Assembly: GCA_028583605.1 (NCBI GenBank)
Contig: CM053333.1
Span: forward strand, 28,437,302-28,501,301
Reading direction: 5' to 3'
DNA: 64,000 bases
Origin: Dastarcus helophoroides
Lineage: Eukaryota > Arthropoda > Insecta > Coleoptera > Bothrideridae
The position numbers were made by a program, and so were the translations under genes. The notes beneath the pieces were generated by a model. It saw only the letters and a program-made list of their open reading frames with translations. It had not been told where the DNA came from and made no database searches. Positions 32,998 through 44,999 of this stretch are shown one piece after another (position 1 is the stretch's first letter; each line of letters begins with the position of its first letter).

Positions 32998-33227
32998 AAA
33001 CAAATGCAATTTGTATTACAATTAGTTAAAGATCATCGTCAAATGTTTCCTGATGCGCTAAAGAAAACTAATGTAACAACTTCATAAAAGTATGTGATTA
33101 AAAAAAAAAAATGATAATATTGGTATTTTCTTTCAAGTCATTGAAATTTTAATAATAAATTTTTTCAATTCATTAATACTTTTCTTTCAGAGCATACGTC
33201 AAGGTAAGAAAATTCGTTTGAAATATA

Positions 33228-33627
33228 AATTATAACTCTTTTTTCATTTTTGAATCATAAAATGACGATAAAAACGAAAAAAACCATTAGATTGACTAGA
33301 ACTTTTATTTTAACCTCGAATAACTTTTAAACCAGTCAAGTTAGCCAAAAATCACAAGAGACCTTTTTTGTAGAGCGGTAAATTTTCTATAAAAATAATC
33401 ATTTGTCGACATGATATGTTTATTGGTTTATGGGATAAAAAATTCCAAAGTATTAACAGAACTTTTCCTATGTTATTTCCATTTAAAACTTTGGCTATCG
33501 GGGGGGCCGGGTTGATATTAAAATTAAGAGCTATTAACTTGGCATGAATTTTTTTTTATATATTTGGAACCGATTTAGGACTATCGTGGAAAAAAATTCG
33601 AACATTTTCTAAATAAGGACCACCCTA
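33228..33627 (-). repeat. Right terminal inverted repeat
   Basis: Reverse complement of 29876-30272, ending GGACCACCCTA at 33627. Differences are single bases and one or two 1-bp indels (for example in the A run near 33555). Confidence 0.88.
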
Positions 33628-33636
33628 ATATAACAT
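33628..33636. repeat. 9-bp target-site duplication, right copy
   Basis: ATATAACAT, identical to 29867-29875. Confidence 0.9.
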
Positions 33637-33742
33637 GTTTTACCACAGAACCAAAAAAATTTAAAAATTAACAATCATATTAGATGCGGTCTGAGACCGC
33701 CCCCCCCCTTTACAAAACACTGCGCGCCTACTCTAGGTTTAA

Positions 33743-34452
33743 GTATTAAGACTCAGAAAGCAATATGAACAGGTAAAATTGATGTCATCTTGTTTGTTGT
33801 GTTCGATTTGAAGGGTTTTAATGGTTTTTCTCCGAAGCTGTTTTAAAATTAAAATTTATTTACACGAAAAAATGTACAAATGCATCAAGAAAGAACATCT
33901 TAAATTGCAAAGTGCAAAAAGCAATGTTTATCTTTCCTCGAAAATCACAAAAAATATATAAAATCATTTTGGATTTATTAATCTGCCTTGTAATTTATTG
34001 TGAAATGCAAAATACAAAGGCCTCTTAGCCGCAGCCACCTGGGCTCTTCAGATCACTTTCCTAGCATAAAATTGTTAAGGTTCGCGCAAAATACAGGAGC
34101 AAAGTGAAAAATATGCGGGATTTAATTTTTGCATCGGGATACATACGTACTTCCGCACAGTTACGCGATGGGATACTTCAACAAAGGCGAGAATATTAGC
34201 TGTATGTGCTATTTTTTGACTTCTTGCGATGAACCTCATTGACAAAGATATTGAAAATGTACGGAATTTTCCTTACATTTACCAACTTAATGTGTTCACG
34301 CATTTACGCGATCTCCTGTAAATAGTTGAAGACACTCGTATTCATGGGATATAATACAAGAACCAACCTAGCACATTTGTTAACTTCATCAACTGCAAAG
34401 TAGAAGCAAGAGCTCTGCTTCGTATAAAGAAGTCATAACCAAGCCCATTCCC
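33743..34452. other. No gene recognised
   Basis: AT-rich with a few patches containing TTACGCGA near 34160 and 34305. No motif or repeat identified. Confidence 0.4.
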
Positions 34453-34688
34453 CTTCGCACACAGATCGACTGATTTAAAATTCGCGTTGCAAATTAGTCA
34501 ATTCGCTTGCGGAGGAACTAAGACTTGCATAGACAGAGACTTGCGTACTTCGATAGAAATTACCAACCTGAGGTCTGATGGTGAACTTATCGACACTAGA
34601 TATGTAGCTTGAGCAGGAAAAGGAGGGTAAAGTCTTCCGCACACGGATTTGCAACTCAAGTTGATAATCAGTCGATCCGTGTGAAGAC
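34453..34688. mobile_element. MITE, ~236 bp
   Basis: CTTCGCACACAGATCGACTG at the left end faces CAGTCGATCCGTGTGAAG at the right, with two mismatches. A further internal copy, CTTCCGCACACGGATTTGC at about 34639, is inverted against the right end, making the right half a hairpin. No coding content; superfamily unknown. Confidence 0.6.
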
Positions 34689-34779
34689 TAGCTAAGGATT
34701 ACACAACCTATCTGTAAGCTATCATTTGCCTAATATTTGTAAACTAAAATCATTTTAATAAAACTACATTTATATTGCA

Positions 34780-36175
34780 CTCCAGATACCAGAGTGTTAT
34801 TGACATCACCCTGGCGTCTATCAGCATTACTAAAAGTATAAATGGCTGGCATGCATCTAAAGATGCAACAATATGACCATCAATATTTAAAATTTAATAT
34901 TTTATATTGTAGGTTGGAACCTAAAGCGTACAGGAATCCTAGAAGCACCAACAGGGAGAATTACAATAACCAGCTGGAAAAGCTCGTTGGGACTGCCGAA
35001 ACCCCACAGAGAATCGGAACAGTTGAACTAATTGAAAAATACGTCACTTTAGTGCGAAAAAATATCATAACAGCATATGAGAAGGCTTGTCCAATGAGAA
35101 TTAAACCACAAGAAACCCGGACAACCCCTTGGTGGAACGGGCAACTCGAAAAACTCAGATCCGAGGCAAACAAGCTCTTCGACAAAGCGAAGAAGACAAC
35201 ACTGGAAGGCTTACCACAGCCACTGAAAACAAGACAAGAAACGTATTTGCAAGAGACAAAGGGAGAAATGGATAAAATTCTACATCAGTTTCCCTACTGA
35301 AAAAGATAATCTCGAAACATCAAAACCAACAGGTAAGCATGATAAAGCTGACCGACGGTGCATATACCAGTACATTCGCACAAACAGCTTTAAAGCTACT
35401 AAACACGCACATCCAGGCTGCAGTGTTAAATTAGGCCATAAGTAGCATGAGCATTCAGCCTCTCACCCTAGAAATAGGGACTGGGAGCTGGCTGTTCAGA
35501 TGGTAAATGACACAAAAGTGAACTGGGTCGTACAATCCTTTACTCTCTTCAAATCGCCCGGGTTGGACCGTATTTACCCTGTCCTGCTTCAGTCGGGAAT
35601 CGTGTAGATATAAAAATACCTGGTGCAAATTCTCAGGGGGTGTATTGCTTTTAAATACATACCTCGAGAATGGAGGGAAGTCAAGGTAATTTTGATCTCA
35701 AAACCAGGTAAACCTCAAGGTGAGGCTAAATCATGTCGCCCAATCAGCCTAACGTCCTTCCTACTGAAGATGTTGGAGAGGTTGTGCGACAAATATATAT
35801 TGGATAGCCTCGATATACACTACCCCTTATATTCAAATTAACACGCCTTTACTTCCGGCAGATCTATTGAAACTGCACTACATTCGGTAGTTAGCAGAAT
35901 CGAGAGACCGCTAGAAGTAAAAGAACACACCCTGGGTGTATTTCTGGACATAGAAAGTGCATTTGATAGACCTAACTTCAATAGCATTTCTCTCGCACTT
36001 GAGCGTAGCATTGAACCTGCGTTGCGGGAACTCATACGACATATACTTGAGTGGTGAGCAATACAAGTTACAGTAGGAGACTATACGGTCAGAGGAATCG
36101 TAAGTAAGGCATGTCTGCAAGGGGTGTATTATCCCCCCTTATATGGTTAATCATTCTGCTTTCAGTAAACACGAG
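34780..36175 (+). pseudogene. Second LINE fragment (endonuclease end, linker, partial reverse transcriptase)
   Basis: About 34783-34900 translates as DTRVIDITLASIS...WHASKD, the end of an APE-type endonuclease. 34910-35300 is the linker, with TTPWWNGQLEKLRSEANKLF, characteristic of the Jockey/R1 group. Reverse transcriptase blocks follow: KSPGLDRIYPVLLQSG (about 35550), IPREWREVKVILISKPGK (35660), SCRPISLTSFLLKMLERLCD (35730), GRSIETALHSVV (about 35860) and LGVFLDIESAFD (35935). GVLSPLIW at about 36122 is just short of the expected catalytic box. Stops and frameshifts throughout. The element is cut by a microsatellite at 36179. It is not the same family as the LINE at 2704-5748. Confidence 0.75.
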
Positions 36176-36177
36176 GA

Positions 36178-36178
<1 letters not shown>

Positions 36179-36261
<83 letters not shown>

Positions 36262-36434
36262 TCTCTCTTCTCTCTTCTCTTTCTCTTCTCTCTTCTCTCT
36301 TCTCTCTTCTCTCTTCTCTCTTCTCTCTTCTCTCTTCTCTCTTCTCTCTTCTCTCTTCTCTCCTCTCTTCTCTCTTCTCTCTTCTCTCTTCTCTCTTCTC
36401 TCTTCTCTCTTCTCTCTTCTCTCTTCTCTCTTCT

Positions 36435-36475
<41 letters not shown>
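36179..36475. repeat. CT-rich microsatellite, (CT)n and (TTCTCTC)n, ~297 bp
   Basis: A pure CT run (about 36180-36252) passes into a TCTTCTC-type 7-mer array and back to CT. The three long ORFs over it (Ser/Leu or Arg/Glu repeats) are artefacts of the repeat. Confidence 0.98.
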
Positions 36476-36478
<3 letters not shown>

Positions 36479-37345
36479 GACAATATTTTAAAACAGTTTC
36501 TGAAATATGACTACGTGATATTTAAATTTATTTAAAACGTCACCTCATGATAGTTGACAAAATAAGAGGTTAGTTTATTTTACATAGAATAGGAAAAATG
36601 AAAAATAAAAGACTAAAATTACATATGAAAAAAATTTTGTTTTTTTGATAAATTATGAAAATATAAAAATAAGAATATTAAAATGAACCAATTAAAATCA
36701 TTGTTCCAATTTTGATCATATAAATTACACATTTTCAAAAATGTGATCTCTCAATTACAAAACATTTTGACTTAGATGCTGCCTATCATCTATACCTAAA
36801 TTGTATGCATCTATATTCTATGTTCTCTGCACGGTTTACATTATTTAAGCAAATAAAGGTAGAACTAGTGCATGGTACAACAGACGTTCATTATGATCAA
36901 TTTTACTTTTGTTTTCGTGAAGAAAATTAACAAAACAAATCTATTTTCCACAATGACAATAAAAAATATTAATTAATATATTTTATACTCCTTATTTTTA
37001 AAAAGAAAGTAAGTTAAACCTGCCCTGTGGTCTAATGAAGCTAAAGTACACTAATAACAATTGTACGTTTAACCTTGTAAGATGGCAGTTGGGACGAGAC
37101 ATGTCGAATTTCTGATTTTGGAAACTGCTTTGGAAATTATGAGGTAAAAAGTTTATTTATTAGTGTTTATCATTGAATAAATTTCCAACAACTTCAACCA
37201 GAGATCTATTTTAAACTTTTAAATGTCGATATTTTAGTTTTTCAAATTTAAAGTTAAATAACTTTCAAACTATAAGACCTAGACCCACAAATTTTAACAT
37301 TTAACTGAACTCTAATTATTGCTCAACCAAATGAAAACAATAATA
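36476..37345. other. No gene recognised
   Basis: AT-rich, no motif found. The end of the LINE is not seen beyond the microsatellite. Confidence 0.4.
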
Positions 37346-37820
37346 TACAGGGTGTGATATTTGAATTTTTTGAGAAAAATGTAATTTTGTCTTTGTTAAC
37401 CACCCTGTCTAATATCAAATACTATTTAACTAAAATTACATTAATTTTCAAGAAAAAGATATACTGTGATTATTTATACAAAAAATAAATTAATTTCATT
37501 GTTTTTGGTCTTTCAACGGAGTTTCAAAATTAGACCCAAATTTCAATATTTTTTCAAATATCTCAAAAACTATTAATCGCAGACCCCTATTTTTTAATAT
37601 CGTATTAATTGGCATTTTGTATGGCATTCAAAAATATTTAGGATGCTCTATTTAAAAAAAGGCAACTTTAGTCCACCACCGTGCATATACTCATCCTGTA
37701 TAGTAAACAATAATTATAATGTGCGCCCCGTAGCAATGTATCTTTGTACAACAAGATTTTTGATATTAAAATAATTTTAGGAGTTACAGGGCTTTACCGT
37801 ACTAGTGACTCACCCTGTAT
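37346..37820. mobile_element. Possible mariner-type MITE, ~475 bp
   Basis: TACAGGGTG at 37346 and CACCCTGTA at 37811 form short inverted ends next to TA. An internal CACCCTGTCT lies at about 37402. ACAGGGTG-type ends are frequent in insect Tc1/mariner MITEs. No coding sequence, and the ends could be coincidental. Confidence 0.4.
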
Positions 37821-38404
37821 ATAATCAATAACAATAAAAAGAGTCACACATGGGAGGTACATGAAATTTGTACAGGTGTATTTTTAGAATAGTCTACTTT
37901 TTTTGCTCATTTTACAATCTGAAGAGCTCTTTATAATAAAGCCACCCCTCTCTAATAACATTTAAGGGTATTTTTTTCCTAAATAGTCACTGCCGTCATC
38001 AGAATCTATATGTGTTAAAAGTTCAGTTTATTTAAATGAGAAAGGATAACACTCTTCACAAAAGACAGAAGAAATCCCGAAATAATTACACTTCCTAGCA
38101 ATCCCTCCTGTTTGTACTGAAGAATTAACCACGTGACACTGCTCGCAAATTGCGGTGGAAATATCGCGGTGCGTTATCCCTCACGTATAACGAAACTTTA
38201 GAACAACGAAAAATGTGTTGTCAGATCAGTAAACTCCAAGAGCATTGTGTTCTCTCTATAATGATAAAAATAATGATGATATTCAAATAAACTTAGAAAC
38301 CTAGTTGAAAATCTCCTTCCCACAATTGAAAAATAGACTGTGGGATTGTTAGATACAAAGTTATATAGTTAACCAAATGAAAAAGAAATATTTCAAAGAT
38401 ACCT

Positions 38405-38720
38405 GCAAACAGTAATTAAAGTTTATAATTATTAAACTTTATTGACGATTTAAAAGCAACAGATATTAAACATTCTACAATGTTTTGATAAATATTTGCT
38501 ATCACCGGACCAGGTTTCGCATTACTGCATCATCGGCGGTTATACCAGCAATTTGTTTAGCCGTTGTTATGCTAACATGTTCTACGAATCACAGATTCTC
38601 ACGAATATTTCATCTAATCCAAATTCTCGTTCAACAATCCAATTAGAGATTTGTCCAGAAGATCAAGTTAACTCGCGACAGACTGCGGAAATAAAAAACC
38701 CAAAAATTTCGCAGTAATTA
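38405..38720 (-). pseudogene. Penelope-like element, 3' UTR and last codons
   Basis: On the minus strand the segment near 38630-38680 translates to LDLLDKSLIGLLNENLD and a stop, matching the C-terminus of the 26.4 kb copy. The 3' UTR runs down to the tail at about 38410 (AATAAAGTTTAATAATTAT). The upstream coding sequence is missing. The plus-strand ORF 38496-38717 is its antisense. Confidence 0.65.
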
Positions 38721-38840
38721 AAATTGGTATAGACAGGAGCAAATTGTACATTATATTGCCTTCAAAATAGAGAAGTAATGATACTTCACCAAACTTATTA
38801 TGAAATGAAATTGTCGCGGCTACGATGAAATCGAGAGGCG

Positions 38841-39400
38841 GTATTCCATAAAAGGTGCATAAAAGGGGGTTTCAAAAAGTGAATAACAGGTACAAAAAGA
38901 AAAAACCCACAAGACGTGAAAATAACGCAAAAGTTCCACGGATGCAATCACACTAATCACTTATACCTCGTTGAGATGGTAGAAAGGTTTTAATAGAAAG
39001 TATTCTTGCAACTAATTTCCAATTGCAATAAGATCTCCAATAATATATAAATCAAATAGCCGATTCACAAACAATGTACGTTGTAAAATCTACATGCAGT
39101 AGGAATGTCCTTCAAGAAACAAGAAAGCAAAATTCCAAACGGGATACGATAAATTAAAACAAAACCGTAAACAAGGTTACCTCCACTACCATAACAGCTA
39201 TCTTCTCAAAACGAAAATTATGTAGAAACAAATTCCACAGCAATTAGTAAAAATCTAATTTTGGTGGAATGGACTTGTCCTTGGTTATCTTCAAAAATTG
39301 ATACACAAATCTTGTCCCATGAAACCAGGAAAGATTCATAAATACAACAAAAGTTGCTCTAACGCAAAGCTATCATCTTCAGAGAGATAGGCGTTAAAGC
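38841..39400 (-). mobile_element. Penelope-like terminus plus leader, inverted copy
   Basis: 38841-39305 is the reverse complement of 28905-29388 (shared blocks GGTATTCCATAAAAGGTGCA, AGATGGTAGAAAGGTTTTAA, TCAAGAAACAAGAAA). It joins the hammerhead-like palindromic terminus at about 39307-39400 (CTTGTCCCATGAAACCAGG, ATCATCTTCAGAGAGATAGG), in which the GTTTC side of the motif is deleted. Confidence 0.6.
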
Positions 39401-40282
39401 AAATTTTATTTTATTTTTCAACTAGATAACTGCATTTAAATTTTAATTACAATGAAGCTACAGGTACTTTAAATACGAAGCATATAGGGAATGCGTACCA
39501 GGGAATACGTGATTAGGTAGCCATGAATTTATGTACCTATGTATACGTAAAATTACCCCAATTTAAATATTTTGGTACTCTTTAGACTCCAAATTTAATG
39601 CTCGACAACTTTTACTTTATAAGTTTTTTGAGTTAGAATAATAATTTCAAAGTTACGTATGCATGAATAGTGTGCAGTACAAATTTCATACAAGGGACTG
39701 TCAATAGCTGCTATACCACTGCAAGCAATTTCAAGTTTCGGGTACCTATTTTAATCAGAATGCTGTACAATTCTTGTAATAACTAGTCAGTAAGAGGCGC
39801 TCTTTAGGGGTTATCATTGGAACATGAAAAAAACTGTAAACATTTCCAATTTTTTTTTGGACTAGAAAGTTAAGCTCACGTGCTTAGACCGTGCAAACTC
39901 GGATTACTTTTATTTATCAACAAATAAAGGCACTAAAATGAGTTCCAACTTTCTCCGAATTATTTCACCAAAAAATCCTAATTTCACTGACCTAGTGTGA
40001 TATGCGAGTAATAAAATTGTAAAACAATGTCCACTATAACGATGTTTTTCTGTCCTTACGGAATTGTGATAACTGTTTTGTTCTTTGTTGATAAGATCGA
40101 AAAGACAAACTGGCCAATACTGTACATAAATATACACATATGGAATATAACTTATCAGTTAAATCTCAAGATTAGTACACGTTGACACTGAAACGTGATT
40201 TTTCTCTTTTAAGGTTCCCAACATCAATTAAAAATATTCTGTTATAAAACAGTCGAATGTTCCACCGTTGAAAAATTATTTT
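39401..40282. other. No gene recognised
   Basis: AT-rich with no motif. The 75-codon minus-strand ORF at 39910-40137 has no recognised domain. Confidence 0.4.
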
Positions 40283-40345
40283 CAACCAATAATCATATAC
40301 CGGTTTCGCCCTTGCTTGGTATCATCAGTATGTTACGATGGTTGT
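40283..40345 (-). ncRNA. Hammerhead-like motif, weakened stem II
   Basis: Read on the minus strand: outer stem CAACC/GGTTG, inner stem I CATA/TATG, core CTGATGA (rc of 40322-40328), a CC/GG stem with a long loop, GAAA, stem III ACC/GGT, then A as cleavage nucleotide. Stem II has only two good pairs next to the loop and mismatches next to the core, so activity is doubtful. Related in sequence and flanks to 51395-51457. Confidence 0.6.
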
Positions 40346-40391
40346 TAACATTTCCAACTTATACCATAACTATTAGTTATTCACATAAATA

Positions 40392-40753
40392 CTGTAACGC
40401 AATGTAAATAGATGAAATAGGATTTAGAATAGAATTGTAGAATTTATTAAATAAAAAAAGTTTCTTGAAGGTTCTGATAAGGGGAAAGCGGCCGCGATAA
40501 CGAAACAAACGGCAGATAAGCGTTCCAGAAATTTCGGCATTCGATAAGCCTTATCTTCCGAAAATTCTGGAAGCCGGGGGCCAAAACTATAAAAAGGCGA
40601 TCAGCTTTCCCTCGAGTCAGTCAGTTAGAGTCAGTGTAATTAGCGAGTTAGTAGAAGTGAGTTAATTGTCAATTGTGGTGATCAAGTTGAGTTCAGAAAT
40701 AAAGTGGGTTTTATTCGATAGGTGTAATCAATCGAACCGATAAGCCCGTAACA
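40392..40753 (+). mobile_element. Solo LTR of the gypsy element at 45890-50433
   Basis: Starts TGTAACGCAATG and ends CCCGTAACA, flanked on both sides by ATAC (40388-40391, 40754-40757). It is homologous over its length to the 3' LTR at 50059-50433 (shared AAAGCGGCCGCGATAACGAA, CTATAAAAAGGCG, TTTCCCTCGAGTCAGTCAG), with more divergence than the two LTRs of the full element show. No internal sequence: the result of recombination between LTRs. Confidence 0.92.
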
Positions 40754-43700
40754 ATACTTAACGGACGTAAATTCCATTCGGTAAGTTGTAAATGACTGGT
40801 ATGTCTCATGTAACCTGGTTATATCCCTCCACATCAAGTTAAAATCTCAGTGATTTCAAAATCAATTTAGCCCAAGTATCAATTGGGCTATTCTTTGTAC
40901 AGTGCACAGTGTTGTATCATTCATTTTTTGTAATATTATATTAATTTGTTGCAATTTTTCTGACATATTCGCAACAGCGTAGAAAAAAAAAACATTTTGT
41001 AGCACGTATATCAGACACCAACCCATGTATTTAAAAATGTATGTAGTCTCCTTAAGTTTGGTATTATCAATTAGTCCAGTATTGCGTGCTTTGAAGTGTA
41101 ACAAAAATTATTTATTCAGCTTTAAAATGATAATATGGGCATTGTTCGAAAACATTAATTGTAAGTTGCTTATTGTAAATAAATATTACGTACTTAGCGT
41201 GTGTTAAATTAAAATGTCGAAGAATTCAAATGTTTCTTACTTAATCCTCGTGCGAGAGCTTTTCACGTTGAAATATTGCGACAATTAGATGCATTCCAAA
41301 TTTATCTGAAATCCCGTCGAGCGAAAGCAACCGTAGGGTTTATAAGCCAAGAGAGTTCGAGTGGATATCAGCCACCTGTTTTTAATCAGAAGTGCTTCTA
41401 GAAGGAATACTTCGAATTTACTTTGGAGACACAGAAGAGACGAGAGAAGATCTGCGCAATAAGATGTTTCATAGTAGCGGAATGGAACTATTGTTCAGAG
41501 TAATCGGACAAAGGTTCCTTGGAAAGTGACTATTCTGATGACACTCAAAATGTTTAGGCACAAACAATCCGGCTTTGACTGCTTTAATGGATTTTTATAG
41601 TTTCCTAACAAATTGGTCAAATATAAAAGCTTTTGTGTTTAAATTTATTATCGAAAAATAGGAAGATAAGACCCTCCCACGGTTGTACGAGTGATTAAAT
41701 GGGATTAACAATTGATGACGTTCTTTTTTTAAAGTACAACGTTGAAAGCGAATCGATATTTGTAATTTAGCTTAAAAAGAGACACAAAGAAAAAGTGAAT
41801 TTAAGCTTTCCCTGGTTTACCTGACATTGTCAGCACAAAAGAATGGTACAATTTGACTGATTTAAATGGGTCGCTGAATAATTTATCAATAAGGAATATG
41901 TTCAATCAAATTTAAATCACTTTTTAAGAGACATTAATATTATGGAGAATAAACCTTTCTAAACAAGTAAAATGCTCTTCGTAAATGCATTTGCAACGGT
42001 TGATGCAAAGTAATTCAATTGTTTACACTGCTCAATACTAATACAAAATATTATAATTATATCATTTTCGAAAGTTATATTTTGTATTTATTAGAGACCG
42101 GAATTTAGGTATAATTCTATAATCCTACCTCTTCACCTTTTTCGGCTTTTCTCACATGGGTATTGTCTAAATTTCAATTTTGTATTTTTTTTTACCTATT
42201 TTTAAAAAGTTTCGTGCCTATTTATCGTTTTCTAAGTGTATTTCCCGGTACATTTACACTCTTAATGAATTTGAGCAGAAATAAATAAAATAAAGCAATA
42301 AAATCGATATTGAAACCATCATAATAACAATAAGAAGCATCAAGCATACATTTCCAAGAAAAGCAATTTAACAACAATTACTTTTATAACCCACCCAGTC
42401 CTCTTTAAGTTTTGCCTGATATTTAGACGCAGGACAATCAAATCATGTTACTTATTCACCTTAACTTAACTTCGAAATAAAAATAGATGTGTGGGTAATA
42501 TGAATTACTCGAAAGATATCCTTTTTCTAAAACTTATTATTGAACTGTCTTCTAGAACCTGCACTTGTCTGCAAAAAATATCTCCAGAAAGTGCTCTATT
42601 TAAAGACATAGTTTGAAGTCATCTGAAGAAAAATCGTTTTTTTAAATTTTTTTTCAAATTTTCATTTAAATTAGTAATTTTAACTTTTATCTCAAATTTA
42701 AACTTTGCACCCGAACATTTGGAATTTGGGTATTATTTCTAAATTCTAAAAAATTGGATGATTTTTTTTAAGTCCAAATTTTCTCTTAGCGTCCATCTCT
42801 ATCTAAATCGCTACAACTTCAATTCCTATGTTTTCTATTTTGGCAATCTTAAGCTGTCAATATTTTTTTCGAATTATTATTGCTAACCAAATTTGCCATG
42901 TCGAAATGCATTTGATTCATCGAAAATTCGAAAAAAAGTTTGTGCTATTTTTTTTATTTTTGGAAATTTTAAATCTGAATTAGATTTTCTGTTAAATGCG
43001 AAGTATATCAATATTTTAACTTTTTTTTTCAAAATTTACAGTTTGAAATTTTGGTTTTTACTTTAAACCTACAAATATTCTCCTAAAATTTCAACTCTTT
43101 TTAGAAACCTAGAAATTTCACGAAAACTTTTGTGGAAAATACCATATATCGATATTCCGAACTTAATCTTAAGTTATTTGAGTTTGGAATTTTAATTCGA
43201 AATGTCTGGAAAAGTCTATATTTAGAGCCTCTTTCGAAAAAGTTTAACTACGACCGAGTTTATGTGAAAAAAATCGACTGAATTCATTAATAAACATGTC
43301 TGGAATATATAAGCTTTTTCAGAAATTTTGAATTTCTGAACAAAAAACGGAATATGTTAATTTTTATCACATTTACCTGTTTAAACCCAAAGTTTTTAGT
43401 TTTTTAAACTCCAAATTTTAGAAATAAGTTGACATTCAGAATTACCGTCGAAATCTAAAATAAGAAGAAGCCATAAGTTTTGGAAAAAAGGTTTAAAGTC
43501 CAAATTTTCGAAAAATAAAAAGAAAAACATATAACTACTATACGGTAGGTTTAAATTAAGAAGTTTAAAAAAAAATCTTTAATTTCCAAAAGTTCAAATC
43601 TATTAGCAAAAATTAAAAACATTTAACATTTTGTCTTGAAGCAAAATTCAACAAGGAAACTTTGATATTTCCTGCAACCATTAGTGTTTTCTCCAAATTA

Positions 43701-44360
43701 CCAGGACATTTTTAAAAAATTAAATGTCGATAGAGAAAGTTAAAATACTTTAAAAAAGTCTGAACTTTGAGCCAATGCAAATGTAAAAATAAAAAAAAAC
43801 CAAAGTTATTAGGACAATTTTTTTTTCAAAATTTCGACTTTAAATTTGATAACTAAGATAGAAATTTCGATATTCCTTTTGAAAGTTTTTACTTGAAAAT
43901 AGAAATTTGGAGAAAAAAGTCGAATATTCGGAATCAAAATCGAAATATAAAAAGAATTAACTTCATACTAAAAAATTTCGACATTTTTTTATCATGAAGT
44001 TTAACTTTCAGGGAAAAATTAAAAATTTCTAATTAAACGTGTTGGTCAAAATTATAAAAAAAATCCCCAATATTTTAGTTTAAATATGATCAAATTTTGT
44101 GTAAAACTCGAAATTTATAACGAAAACAACATCTCAGACATTTTTTAAAAGTTTAGTCAAGACTTTTGTAAAATAATAGAAGAAATTGCTAAAAAAATAT
44201 TAAAAAATATCTTCTCAAAATTATAGCCTAATCCTGAAATGATCATTTTTTTTCTCTAATTTTTCACTTTGTGGTGAAAATAAGAGAATGAACTCGAAAT
44301 TTTAAGAATATCTTAATTTGAGAATGTTAGATTTATTCTGAATATCCTAAGTATTGAAAT
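40754..44360. other. AT-rich stretch with a long AAATTTCGAC-type tract
   Basis: No gene recognised. About 42600-44300 is filled with degenerate repeats around AAATTTCGA and TTTCGACTT in mixed orientation. ORFs at 40862-41207 have no domain. Confidence 0.45.
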
Positions 44361-44560
44361 GCAAATCTTGTCCCCTGAAACCAAGAAAGATTAAAAAGCA
44401 CAACACAGGTTGCTTTAACGCGTTTCGATAGCCAAGCTATCATCTTTATCTCTGAAGATGACAGTTTGGCTATCGAAACCCGTTAGAGCAACCCCTGTTG
44501 TGTTTTTTAATCTTTCTTGGTTTCAGGGGACAAGATTTGCATTTCAATTTTAGAAGATAA
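44361..44560. repeat. Palindromic Penelope-like terminus with hammerhead-like motif
   Basis: CTTGTCCCCTGAAACCAAG (44368) is mirrored by CTTGGTTTCAGGGGACAAG (about 44516). The plus-strand right arm carries CTCTGAAGATGACAG...GGCTATCGAAAC. The central spacer is only a few bases. The sequence continues to about 44580 into a piece of the leader seen at 28905 (AGAAGATAACCAAG). Confidence 0.7.
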
Positions 44561-44999
44561 CCAAGAACCAGCCCGTTTCCCCAAAAAAAGTATATCCTAA
44601 ATATAACTTAAAATTAAATTTTTTGTCAAAATTTCGACTGAGAGTTCAAAATGGTCAATAAAAGTTTTTCTTGTTAATTGTGCGTTTTGGCTTGTTAATG
44701 CCTTTTATAGAGTGTTTTACCTTTTTAGTGCCTTTTTTAGTTTTTCTTTTTGTATAATTTAACATTTTGCTCATCTTTTCATTTTATTTAATTGTGCCTA
44801 AAATCCGGTCTCTAGTACTTATTCATTACAGCAAATTATAATATTCTGCAAATAAAAGTATCACAAAGGTATATTTGTATATATGAATTAATACCGGGCA
44901 TGGGTATTTTCAAAGGGAAGAAACGTGGAGGTAAAGCTTCAATACAAAAAATGCGCAAGTAAAATAAAAGATTATTCACGTTTTAAATCTGGAAAGGGC

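Larger units (their letters stand above)
29876..33627 (+). mobile_element. Complete hAT-like DNA transposon with ~400-bp inverted repeats, 3752 bp
   Basis: Bounded by an exact 9-bp duplication. The termini start TAGGGTGGTCC and are inverted over about 400 bp (29876-30272 against 33228-33627), with roughly 15 differences by eye. Inside is one transposase gene read as two exons. The protein has an RNase-H-like arrangement with a CxxH motif and a conserved ARW, as in hAT transposases, but hAT elements usually have short termini and 8-bp duplications, so I do not assign a superfamily. The high similarity of the termini and nearly open reading frame suggest recent insertion. Confidence 0.85.
29413..33742. 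mobile_element. TTAA-flanked non-autonomous element, split by a 3.75-kb transposon
   Basis: The left end is TTAACCCGCCGTCAGGCGCG; the right end, reverse complemented, is TTAAACCTAGAGTAGGCGCG, so both outer ends are TTAA with related termini. Just inside each end is a near-perfect small palindrome: GCAGTCT-CTC-AGACTGC (29432) and GCGGTCT-G-AGACCGC (33686). Removing the inner transposon and its duplication leaves about 570 bp. TTAA targets are used by piggyBac and Kolobok elements; which one applies is not decided. Confidence 0.55.

Noticed and set aside
36111..36535. Long ORFs of Ser/Leu or Arg/Glu repeats
   Set aside because: They are translations of the CT-rich microsatellite in three frames; no flanking domain.
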